Shown here one piece after another: positions 21,801 to 31,500 of a stretch of DNA of 64,000 bases. The notes under the pieces are model-generated. The model saw only the letters and a program-made list of their open reading frames with translations, was not told the origin of the DNA and ran no database searches. Numbering within the stretch: the stretch's first letter is position 1; every line of letters begins with the position of its first letter. The position numbers and the translations under genes were made by a program. Where the stretch lies: the NCBI GenBank assembly GCA_947311845.1, contig CAMZMU010000034.1, positions 85,418,325-85,482,324 on the forward strand, written 5' to 3'. This DNA comes from Poa pratensis. Taxonomy: Eukaryota; Streptophyta; Magnoliopsida; Poales; Poaceae.

Positions 21801-23610
21801 TGTATCTCCTGTACCATCCATTCTTGATCCATACAGACCAGAAAAGCTTAGTACATCTTGGTGATCACAAATTCAGTACTGCAATGCAACAGAAAGCTTT
21901 CTTCAAATTGATGGGCTTGAATTACAGAATTATGTATAAAAAAGGTGCTCTCAACACAACTGCTGACTCTCTCTCGCAGACCACATGAAGTGTGTGCTGT
22001 GTCCACTGTCACACCTCGTTGGTTGGAAATCATCATAGAAGGGTATCTGCAGGATGACAAAACAAAACAACTGTTGACTAAATTGAGTGTACATGGTACA
22101 AATGATCAGGGTTTCTACTTAACTGGTGGAGTAATCCGGAGGCATGGGAAGGTGTGGTTGGGCAATCACACAGCAGCTCATGAGGCAATTTTGAAAGCCT
22201 TGCATGACAGCGGCATTGGTGGCATTCCGGATTCAGAGTCACTTATCACAAGGTTCGCCAAATGTTTGCTTGGTCGGGATGAAGAAGTACATTCTACAGT
22301 ATGTGCAAAACTGTCAAATCTACCAGCAAGCAAAAGGTGAGCACGTTAAGCCACCTGGTAAATTGCAGCCGTTGCCTATACCGCCTAAAGCATGGCATTC
22401 GGTAGGGCTTGACTTCATTGAAGGATTACCAACTTCGAGGCGTTTCGACACAATCCTGGTTGTGGTTGATAAGTTCTCAAAATATGGGCATTTCATTCCC
22501 TTAAAACACCCATTTACAACAAACTCAGTGGCCCAGCTATTCTTTGACAATGTATTCCGGCTTCACAGCATGCCCAAGGTGCTCATATCCGACAGAGACA
22601 AGGTCTTTACGAGTCAATTCTGGCAGCAATTGTTCCGTTTAGCTGAGACAACACTGAACCTCAGTTCGTCCTACCACCCGCAGACTGACGGGCAGACCGA
22701 AAGATTGAACCAATGACTTGAGACATATCTTCGTTGTTTCGTTCATGCTAATCCATCACAGTGGGAAAAATGGATCACACTTGCAGAATACTGGTACACC
22801 ACCTCGTTCCATTCAGCGTTGGGCAAAACACCATTTGAAGTGATATATGGGAGAAAACCTAGACCGTTTGGGTTTGAGCAAGTTGAACCATCAGGAAATG
22901 TGGAGTTAGACACTTGGTTGACAGAGCGTGCCAAGATGATGCCACTACTTCGACAGCATCTTGAACGAGCTCAGAAAAGAATGAAATCGCAGGCTAACAA
23001 AAAGCGTTCTGAAAGGAAATTTGCGGTGGGAGACTGGGTGTACATGAAGCTGCAACCCTATGTGCAAATGTCAGTGGCACATCGTTCATCACAGAAATTG
23101 GGATTCAAATACTTTGGGCCATTTCAAATCATTCAAACCGTGGGCAATGTGTCTTATAAGCTGCAACTGCCCGAGAAATCAAAAATCCACCCTGTCGTGC
23201 ATGTGTCACAGCTCAAGAAAGCCTTGCGTGAAGGTGAGTCTGCATCTACTACACTGCCACTTGCTCTCATCGATCCATATGTGCAAGTGCAGCCGGTGGC
23301 AATCTGCGATGAACGCTTCATTCGTCGCGGCGGCAAACAAGTTCCGCAGGTGCTTCTTCAGTGGAACAAGTGGCCGGAAGATTGCAAGACCTGGGAGAAC
23401 CTCTATACGGTGATTGAAGATTTTCCTCATGCTCCAGCTTGGGGACAAGCTGCATCTTCAGAAGGGGGTATTGTCACGACCCGTCTACTACAGAAGACCC
23501 TGCACGCGAAGCATCGCAAGGAGGAGCGCCAGCGCATCAAGGTGGCCCACCTGAAGCAAGGGACCACCGATCAGCGACAGCCAACAGACACGGAGCCGAG
23601 CATGTCTTAG
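18848..23610 (+). pseudogene. Gypsy gag-pol polyprotein, interrupted
   Basis: Gag begins at ATG 18848 with a coiled-coil-like segment, followed by a retrotransposon gag domain (WWKTICEKYFALY...LWLQTFE). A zinc knuckle CFKCGEKFHPGHKC lies near 19945. Protease VDSGSCGSFI is near 20190, RT with CIDYRQLNAVT near 20910 and the F-I-D-D catalytic motif near 21205. RNase H carries an EADACATGVGAV segment near 21645. Integrase has a damaged HHCC finger (NCQIYQQAK), a GLDFIEGLP stretch near 22405 and YHPQTDGQTE near 22670. The tail has a chromodomain-like LLQWNKWPEDCKTWE stretch. Lesions: a frameshift around the seven-T run at 19629, another near 20097, two in-frame stops at 21410-21417, stops near 21584 and 21794, a frameshift near 21985 and a stop near 22715. 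The frame runs past the purine tract about 139 nt into the 3' LTR. Confidence 0.9.
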
Positions 23611-23790
23611 CTGCCGAGGTGGTGTCCAATCGAGGGCATCAATTCATTTGTAAACTGAACCTTCCTGTCTCTGACAGAGAAACTTCTCTTCCTCCTTTCT
23701 CGCACGCTTGTCGGCGAGTTCTTCCTCCCAGCGTGACGCTGTGGAAATTGTATCTGTGATTCGGTGACATTTATCGATTGGGGTCTTACA
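23472..23790 (+). repeat. 3' LTR of the Gypsy element
   Basis: 319 bp, directly preceded by a purine tract and followed by the ATTAT target duplication. Its first ~139 nt are also the 3' end of the pol reading frame. Confidence 0.93.
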
Positions 23791-24123
23791 ATTATTTTTG
23801 GAGTTTTCTTGGTTCGTACAAATTTAGACATATTTTAGTGTATTCACATTTAAATCTCTGTTTAATTTCATGTTAAAGTGGTCAAAATACTTTATAATTT
23901 AGAACCGAAGGATTAGTTAAGTTGCTTCTGTTTACCTAGCATGCCGACACTTTCGAGCTCTGTCGTCTCCTTGACTTCTCTACCAAATAAGACGTGTGCC
24001 TGCAAATAAAACAGAAGTATCGGATTGTGGCCCTCTTCTTTTCGGCTTATTTTTCAGATTCTCCCAGAAGCTACCCTCCATTAGCTTCTCCCAGAATCTC
24101 GTTTTTTAAATTTGTTTAAACTT

Positions 24124-24408
24124 CACATTGGGGATGATAGCTATATGAGGGAAAACGATGCAGGCTTCCTTCTTTTCAGCTTATTTTTTATTTTTTAGAT
24201 TCTCGCAGAAGCTACCCTCCATCAGCTTCTCCCAGAATCTCGTTTTTTAAATTTGTTTAAAACACAAATTTAAAACACAAATTTAAAAAACGAGATTCTG
24301 AAAGAAGTTGATGAAGGGTACCTTCTGCGAGAATCTGAAAAATAAAAATGAGCTGAAAAGAAGGGAGCCTGCATCGTTTTCCCTCATATAGCTATCATCC
24401 CCAATGTG
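24124..24408. repeat. 285-bp foldback (long inverted repeat) upstream of dehydrin 3
   Basis: The left arm (24124 to about 24262) begins CACATTGGGGATGATAGC. The right arm (about 24270-24408) is its near-perfect reverse complement, ending GCTATCATCCCCAATGTG, with only a few bases between arms. A third, direct partial copy of the inner arm lies at about 24030-24120 (CTTCTTTTCGGCTTATTT...AAATTTGTTTAAA). A transcript would fold into a hairpin of about 140 bp. It lies about 30 bp upstream of the dehydrin 3 ABRE. It may be a foldback-type MITE, but I could not define target duplications. Confidence 0.85.
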
Positions 24409-24437
24409 CCGCGTATGTAAAATCAAGAAAGAGCTGA

Positions 24438-24593
24438 GACGTGGCGACTAGGACGCGGCCAGCGCATAGAAACGTGCTGCTACAGAGCCAAACCACCGGG
24501 TCCCGCCTGCCGACCAACTATTCCTGCAGGCACACGTAGCGTCCTACCGTGGCAGTCGGATCCCTATCCCCTCGACTTGAAGCCCTTATAAAT
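24438..24593 (+). promoter_or_regulatory. Dehydrin 3 promoter: ABRE, DRE, conserved block, TATA box
   Basis: GACGTGGCGAC (ABRE) is at 24438-24448, the DRE core GCCGAC at 24509-24514, and the conserved CACACGTAGC...CCTACCGTGGC block at 24531-24553. It is followed by GGATCCCTATCCCCTC at 24559-24574 and TATAAAT at 24587-24593. Order and spacing match promoter 1. The foldback ends just upstream. Confidence 0.7.
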
Positions 24594-24709
24594 CGGGCCT
24601 GGCGCTGCACCTGCTTACACAACCACGAGTTTGATCATTCTAGCAACAAAGACAAGGAAAAGACGACACCAGATTTCCTGAGATAAGATTAGTGCATCGC
24701 TTGTGCAAG

Positions 24710-25287
24710 ATGGAGCACCAGGGGCAGCACGGCCAGGCGACCAACCGCGTCGACGAATACGGCAACCCGGTGGCCGGGCACGGCGGCGTAGGCACCGGCG
24801 CGGCCGCCGGAGGGCATTTTCAGCCCACGAGGGAGGAGCACAAGGCTGGTGGTATTCTGCAGCGCTCCGGCAGCTCCAGCTCCAGCTCGGTACGCGTATA
24901 TATATACTCCTTGCTGACCTGCATTACTGTACGCGCATGTCTCGGTACTATATATTCAGTATGAAATTAACATTCTTGATTGTTATTTTTCGTTGATCAT
25001 AGTCTGAAGATGATGGAATGGGTGGGAGGAGGAAGAAGGGCATTAAAGAGAAGATCAAGGAGAAGCTCCCCGGCGGCCACGGTGACCAGCAGCACACCAC
25101 GGAGACCGGAGGCGCCTACGGGCAGCAGGGACACACCGGAATGACCGGCACCGGGGCCACCGGTGGCACCTACGGGCAGCAGGGACACACCGGAATGACC
25201 GGCACCGGGACACATGGCACCACGGCCACCGGCGAGAACAAGGGCATCATGGACAAGATCAAGGAGAAGCTGCCTGGCCAGCACTGA
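24710..25287 (+). CDS. DHN: Dehydrin 3, YSK2 type (barley Dhn3-like), 154 aa, two exons
   Basis: Exon 1 is 24710-24889, the intron 24890-25002 (GTACGC...CATAG) and exon 2 25003-25287. The protein starts [13 protein letters not shown]. The Y-segment VDEYGNPV is near residues 14-21. The S-segment is seven serines plus [13 protein letters not shown]. The first K-segment ends [10 protein letters not shown]. The second reads [17 protein letters not shown], with Asn in place of the usual first Lys. Two [18 protein letters not shown] phi repeats lie between. Among the three copies it looks most like barley DHN3 from memory of the family ([14 protein letters not shown] after the Y region); this is not a database result. 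The function is that of a hydrophilic, heat-stable protectant expected to rise with ABA, drought or cold. Confidence 0.95.
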
Positions 25288-25382
25288 ACTTGCCCCGTGG
25301 TCTCTACTACTTTGTGAAGGTTGATGTGCCGCCTTTGCAGAATACTATGATAAACGAGAGAATAAAATCTCCACCATAATAA

Positions 25383-25455
25383 GTGAGCTTAGCTTACTTG
25401 GTTGTTTGAGGTGGATCTATCCGGGTCCGGGTTCAAGTCCTCCGTGGGTTTTTAC
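25383..25455 (+). repeat. tRNA-related SINE-like segment in dehydrin 3 3' flank
   Basis: A box-A-like TTAGCTTACTTGGTTGTTTGAG and a good box B, GGTTCAAGTCC, are spaced as in a tRNA gene. The segment is orthologous to 13036-13105 after dehydrin 2. It is not an intact tRNA, because the acceptor stem does not pair. It is probably the tRNA-like head of a SINE. Confidence 0.55.
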
Positions 25456-26961
25456 TTGTTGACTTTTGCACGGTTTTGTAAATGTATACTTTGATGTGTG
25501 TTTTTTGTTGTTGAATCAAATTCAAAATGTATGTCAGTTGTATACTGTAATATGCACGTGTAATGTGTCTATATATATTCACATGTTCACTAGCTATATT
25601 ACCATGTTAATAAGCTTGATTTTTTTTGTTAACAAAACGGACGCCTTTGGCACCTAGGAGTTTGACTTGGTTTTTAAATGTGTTTTTAAGGGCATATCAA
25701 AGTGTCAAAAAATATTGATAAAATATTCCAAACATCTTGACATTATATATATGTTCGAAGTCGTTCTGGGTTTTTGGGAGCATATTTTTGTTGCGTGTAA
25801 AAAAAAGAGATAAAAATCAGTGCCAGATAGGGTTTTCCGTTTTCACGATTACTTGTCACAAAAAAGTCAGTTTTTTGTGAAACTTAGCTTGAACACAGAT
25901 AACGAAATGTCAGATTTTTATATTTCAAAATATATTTGTAGAGGTGGAGCATCTATTCTTATGTGTTAAAATGAATTCCATGCCATACTACTCATCTAAA
26001 AAATGAACTGACCAATTAATTAGACGGATATCGGTTATGTTGATATAGGCACTCTCCGTGATTGTCATGGAGCACGAGGTTACAAACAGCCAATCTGGTT
26101 ATCAACATAAACCACACACCGCTATTGACGAGAGTCGTTGAAATTGTCCACCTATATCATTGCCATTACTCCTCCGCACGTCAGCGATTCCAATTTTACC
26201 GAACAACGACCACCCACGTAGGACCCACCACAAGAAGACCCACGCTAGTGATCTAAAGTTCTATTGCCACACATGTGACTCGACTCCCCTTTTTCATTGC
26301 ATTTGATGTCTTAGTTTTTATGGGTTATGATAAGATACAATGAATATACACGGTAACATAGTGACCACTCCGTCTTTGGACGTTTTGGAGTGCTTCACTT
26401 GGTGCTTGTGTTTGGGAACAGACAATATTTGTTACTATAGCAGAACAAAAGGTGGAAGTAGCTCTGGTGTAGGAATGATTCGAACGGCTGCGTGAGTTTT
26501 AATTATAAATACATTAGTTTCAAAAATAAATAGAAATACATTGATGTATTTGGCTGACCTGTGTTCTAATTCACCTTTGGAAATCATTGACCTCGTTGAA
26601 AAAAAAATCCTTCACCACTGGCGGAATTCCGTGCCATGCAAATTCCCAGTTGGGCTTGTATGTGTCTGCTACGTCTCGCAGTACCCGGAACTATTTTTCT
26701 TAATTGGGCTTTATGTGGTTGGAAAGTTTCCGGTAGTGGCCATAGAATGGCTGTTGCCAACCCACATTACAGGTGGGCTCTGTTCGTTGCCGTAAACGGG
26801 CTTCCCTTTTTTTCTCACCATTCCGTCGAGTCGAGTCACGATGACGTACTGAGGCAACGCCAATGCACACACGCGTACCGGCACAAACTTTGCGGTTATG
26901 GTTATGGACTCGTAAAAGAAAAACTTTGCTGTTATGTCACAAGCAATCACTCTCGATCAAG
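25456..26961. other. Interval without recognisable gene
   Basis: AT-rich DNA with short open frames only. The first ~60 bases are 3' flank shared with dehydrin 2. Nothing further is identified before the segmental duplication begins. Confidence 0.4.
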
Positions 26962-27716
26962 CCATGAGACGATGGATAAGAATTAACAAACCATCCGTGA
27001 TCGAGCCTGGCCGGCGCGCGATAATTGGATAAGGCAAAGGTTCATCGCATGCACCAGACATCGATCTACGTGCGGACGAATTTTAAGTATCTGATTTGTG
27101 CTTCAACGGATCGAGGCAGGTATTTGAAATCGCCTAGCCCTTTGAAGCTTTTCACCAAGTCCGGGTATGTTGAAATTTCTGTGCATTGGGTAGATCGGTA
27201 GAATCGAGCTAATTGTTTTGATCTCATTTTTTGTTTTTGAAAAAGAGTTCAATAGTTGGATACGCATGGATAGATGGATGTAGCGAGTGGAAGGGCTACC
27301 ATTATGCATTGCACGGCGATAGGCACTACAGTACGATCTTTCTCCATCATTTCTGCTGGATGGCACGTACGTACCCATCTGGCGTGCCGGGAACATCTGC
27401 AGAGAGAGTTGGAGATCGGGTTCTTGTCTCCCATCACGCGTACAAGATGGTTGAAAGTAAACGGCACTTGTTTTCATAATTAATGTGATGACTAGTACAA
27501 GATCGGGTTCTTGTCTGGCTGCACTTTATGGTTAGGAATAAGATAACCGAACGAGGAGGCATGGTAGTTGCAACAACTGCATTCCTTCCTTCCGGGCGTG
27601 CCGTGCTTCTGTTCAGTGTTGACATTAATCAGCTGTCGATCCTAGTACGTTGTCGCGCGTGCTGCATTAGAGTATTTGATGGATGAGATTGGTCAAGGAT
27701 TGGAGCAAAAACCCTA

Positions 27717-27914
27717 TGTTGGAGTGAGTTGTAAATAGTTAAATTGTAGGGTTCAAACTGTAAGTTGTACTCAGAATATAGAAAAGTTGAGAAGGATCGG
27801 GAGAGTGTAGGAAGCCCAGGAAAATCTCTCCTCTTCCACAAACTCCTCCTTCGAGCTGTGTAAGACTAATCCAAGAAATCAATGAATCAGTGATTCTCTG
27901 TGTGAGTTTCTACA
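27717..27914 (+). repeat. 5' LTR of the Copia element
   Basis: 198 bp, TG...CA ends. Differs from the 3' LTR at ACTGTAAG versus ACTATAAG and AATCAGTG versus AATCACTG. Confidence 0.95.
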
Positions 27915-27926
27915 TGGTATCAGAGC
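27915..27926 (+). promoter_or_regulatory. Copia primer-binding site
   Basis: TGGTATCAGAGC begins immediately after the 5' LTR and is complementary to initiator tRNA-Met. Confidence 0.92.
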
Positions 27927-28557
27927 AGGACGAATCCAGTGTTGTTCTCCTGCGATTTTGAGTGGATTCGAGGCATCGGGCGAGGAATTGGATCGAGGCG
28001 GAGCTTGCAGTGTGCTGTGCCGCCTGCGCAGATCGGCTGCCGTGGATTGACCGCGGAGCTGCCCCACGTTGAAGCCTCCTCTGCCGGAGCTGCCCCACGT
28101 TGAAGCCTCCTCTGCCGGAACCACCTGATTCCTTTCTCCTCGAGTCCCCTTCAGGTACTGCTCCTGCGTTCGTGAGGAAGTGGCCCTGAGATTCGACATT
28201 GTTGCTTGCTGCCTGCTGTTGAAACAGCAGCTGCCAACGGCTGTGTGCTGGGTCCTGTTGAACTCAAATTCGAGCTTCTTCTAGCTTCTGCCGTGGACAA
28301 GTATTCCAGGTACTGCGTGCTAGTGCTGCTGTTAATTGTTCAGCTAGACTGTATATCTGCTGTGCTATCAAGACGGTCCTGTGTGGCTGAGTGTTTTGGT
28401 CGTATTGCAACTACTGAAAATTAATACTACTTGCTAGAAAGGAAAGGGCTCGGCTGCTATTGGTTTCTTGCTGCTCTTGAGTGCTACTAGCAGTTTAGAA
28501 AATACTGTATTTGGTGTTCTAAGTTGTGCATTTGCTGCGTTCTTGACTGAAAAAATT

Positions 28558-31500
28558 ATGGGGGACTCAAGCAAAGACAAGACAGGGGATTCCAGTGTGG
28601 ATAAGATGTATGAGATATTTAGTAAACTACTTGAACAACAGCAGCAGCAAAAGTTAGTCCCTGAGGCAGTCAAGTATGCTCTTGAACCCAACCCAGTGAG
28701 GCTGTCAGGTCCAGGGAACTATGTCAGTTGGGCGCGTCATGCCCAACTGATTCTGAGTTCTCATGGATATGAAGATTTAATTATTGATGATGTTGAGCAG
28801 AAGAAGACTGATATTAGTGCAAAGCAGATTAATGACAGAGTACTAGTCTGGATACTAGGAAGCATGGAACCTATTGTTCGACAACAAGTTGAAATTATGA
28901 CAAATGTGTATGAAGTATGGGCAGCTTTAGAGAAACAATTTGCTGGTAAATCAAACAAGATGCAGGCTACACGAATTATGGATGAGCTGACTCATCTCAA
29001 GCAAGGATCCAAATCTGTCACAGAGTATGCAGGTGAGGTTAAAAGGCTGTACAGGGACCTTCACTATTACCATCCATTTCAGCCTGTTGACAAGAAAGAT
29101 TTAGATGTCCATCATAAATGGTTCGAGTCCCTTGTGGCCAAGCTGTTCTTGGATGGACTAAACCAGGAACTTAATCTTCGGAGGCAACTTATATTCTCAC
29201 AACAAGAGTGGCCAAATCTTGATGACATCATATGTAGTGTTATCGAGGAAGAAACACGCTTAGCACAACGCAAGGAGAATGAACAAAGATGTACAGATCG
29301 AGCTGCGTTTTCAATGCATTCAAGGCGTGTGCCAAGGTCCTTCAACAAAACAGACAAGAGTAAACTATTCTGTGATCATTGCAGGAAAAATGGACACACA
29401 ATAGACATGTGTTTTGAATTGCATGGCTATCCACCATGGTGGGATGAGAAAGGAAGGTCACGGACAGGGGGAGTTCAGGGAGCAAATAAAAGACATGCCA
29501 TTCATACTGCATTTCTACAGAAGCAACCTCTGGTAGATGTCCGACCCCCTGAGGAGTTCAGTTCCAAGCTTCGAATCTCAGAAAGCTCTCCTTTTACCCA
29601 CGATGCATCCAAACCTGAATCTAGCCTCATGTCCACTTCACACCCAGGTACTAAATGTCATCAGGCCCACACTTCTACAAATCTCTTGAGCTCCTGGATT
29701 ATTGACACAGGGGCCACTAATCATATGACAGGAGCTTCCAACTTATTTACTTCCTATACACCTTGCTCAGGAAAGGACAAGGTGCGTGTAGCTGATGGAT
29801 CCATGGCACCTATTGTAGGACGTGGATCTGTTAGGTGCACCGAGACATTGTCCTTATCTCCTGTGTTACATGTCCCTAAGTTCCCAATCAGTTTATTGTC
29901 AGTCAGCTCTATTACGAAGTCTCTTAATTGTGGAGGTTGGTTTGATCCTACTCGTTGCATTTTTCAGGAGCTAGGGACAGGGAGATTGTTGGGGACCGGA
30001 ACCGAGCATGAGGGGCTCTACTATCTTGATAAAGGAAGTGATGAAGTTGCACTTGCATCTTGTTTGTCACCAAGCCAAGAATTGTTGCTACATCATCGCA
30101 GGCTTGGACATCTTTCTTTTGCTGCTTTGTCTCGTATTTATCCAAGTCTGTTTAAGTCATGCGCTAGAGAGTTGTTGGTTTGTGATGCATGTGAACTGGC
30201 TAAACATACTAGGGGCACATATCCTAGTAGTGGTTTGAGAAGCAAAAAACCATTTGAAGTAATCCACTCTGACGTATGGGGACCCTGTGAGGTGCACTCA
30301 ATTTCTGGACACCGATGGTTTGTAACTTTCATTGACTGTTTTAGTCGGTATACCTGGCTTTATCTTTTGAAACGCAAGAGTGATGTTTTTTCTGTCTTCA
30401 AAGATTTATGTGCACTTATAAAAAATCAACATGAAGCAACTGTTAAAGTTTTACGTTCAGATAATGGCACTGAATATGTCAATCAGGAGCTTGAGCAATT
30501 TCTTATTTCAAATGGCATTGAACACCAGACCACTTGTGTTAATACCCCAGAGCAAAATGGTGTCGCAGAGCGGAAAAATAGACATTTACTTGAAGTTGCT
30601 CGCTCACTTATGTTTACAATGCATGTTCCAAAATTTCTTTGGGGAGAAGCGATTAAAACTGCAACATATCTGATAAATCGGATGCCTCTTCGTACCCTTG
30701 GGTATAAAACTCCAGCAGAATGTCTACTAAACTCAAATGAATTTATTGTTCCCCCCAAGGTTTTCGGGTCTGTTTGTTTTGTGCATGATTATAGAAACTC
30801 TGTTGGAAAACTGGATCCACGTGCGCTAAAATGTGTTTTTATGGGTTATTCTCCTTCTAAGAAAGGCTATAGATGTTGGTGCCCTTCCGAACACCGGTTC
30901 TTTGTGAGCATGGATGTCACGTTTCGTGAACATGAATCATTTTATGGGTCAACTAATGATACTGGTATTATGTTGTCACCACCTGAAGTGGAACAAGAGG
31001 GGGAGAGTGAGGTTAAAGGTTCTTTGAGTCCTGTTCTTGTTCCCACTGCAGGTGGTTCTCCAACTTTTGATCGCATTCCAAGTCAGGGGGAGCAACAAAG
31101 AATTCATGATGTAGACAATGATTCTTGTCATGGAGATGGAGAGGATTTAAGTGGAAATTCACCACTTCCATCTGAAGGTGTCGAGTCTCCAATACATGAG
31201 GATCCAGGTACGGATGGTATTTCTCCTAATTATGTAGCTCCTACTAGCACTGGAGGGCAGAGTGATTATCCACTCCCTAGTGTTAACCCACAAGAAAATT
31301 TGCCCATTGCCACGAGAAAAAAAACTAGAGTCCACAAGCCTCCAGAATATCTTAAAGATTATGTGAGATCTAAACATGACATAGCCAACTTCGTTTCCTA
31401 TAAATACTGCAGTCCTTCCTTTCAAAGCTTTATTGCCACTCTAGATTCTGGTTCTATACCATCTAACTGGGAAATAGCCATAAAAGACCCAAAATGGAAG

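Larger units (their letters stand above)
18127..23790 (+). mobile_element. Gypsy LTR retrotransposon, chromovirus-like, 5664 bp, TSD ATTAT
   Basis: Two 319-bp LTRs (TGTCACGACC...GTCTTACA) bound a gag-pol region in the order PR-RT-RNase H-INT, which defines Gypsy. The target duplication ATTAT is at 18122-18126 and 23791-23795. The PBS is TGGTATCAGAGCC at 18448-18460, complementary to initiator tRNA-Met. The purine tract GAAGGGGGTA directly precedes the 3' LTR. I count 3 differences between the LTRs by eye (about 0.9%), implying insertion roughly 0.4 million years ago at the usual grass rate. The coding region nevertheless has several stops, so it is not autonomous now. Confidence 0.95.
18038..23914. 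mobile_element. Stowaway-like MITE split by a Gypsy element
   Basis: The left piece at 18038-18126 begins TA, then CACTCACTCAGACCGTC, and the right piece at 23791-23914 ends AGAACCGAAGGATTAG, TTA. These are worn versions of Stowaway termini (CTCCCTCCGTCC.../...GGACGGAGGGAG) at a TA target. The right interior TTTAGACATATTTTAGTGTATTCA is a phrase typical of Triticeae Stowaways. Joined, the MITE is about 210 bp. The Gypsy at 18127-23790 lies inside it. A shortened relative lies upstream of dehydrin 2 (about 11815-11900). Confidence 0.5.

Noticed and set aside
25383..25455. Functional tRNA gene
   Set aside because: Boxes A and B are present, but the acceptor and anticodon stems do not pair and no clear anticodon loop is seen.
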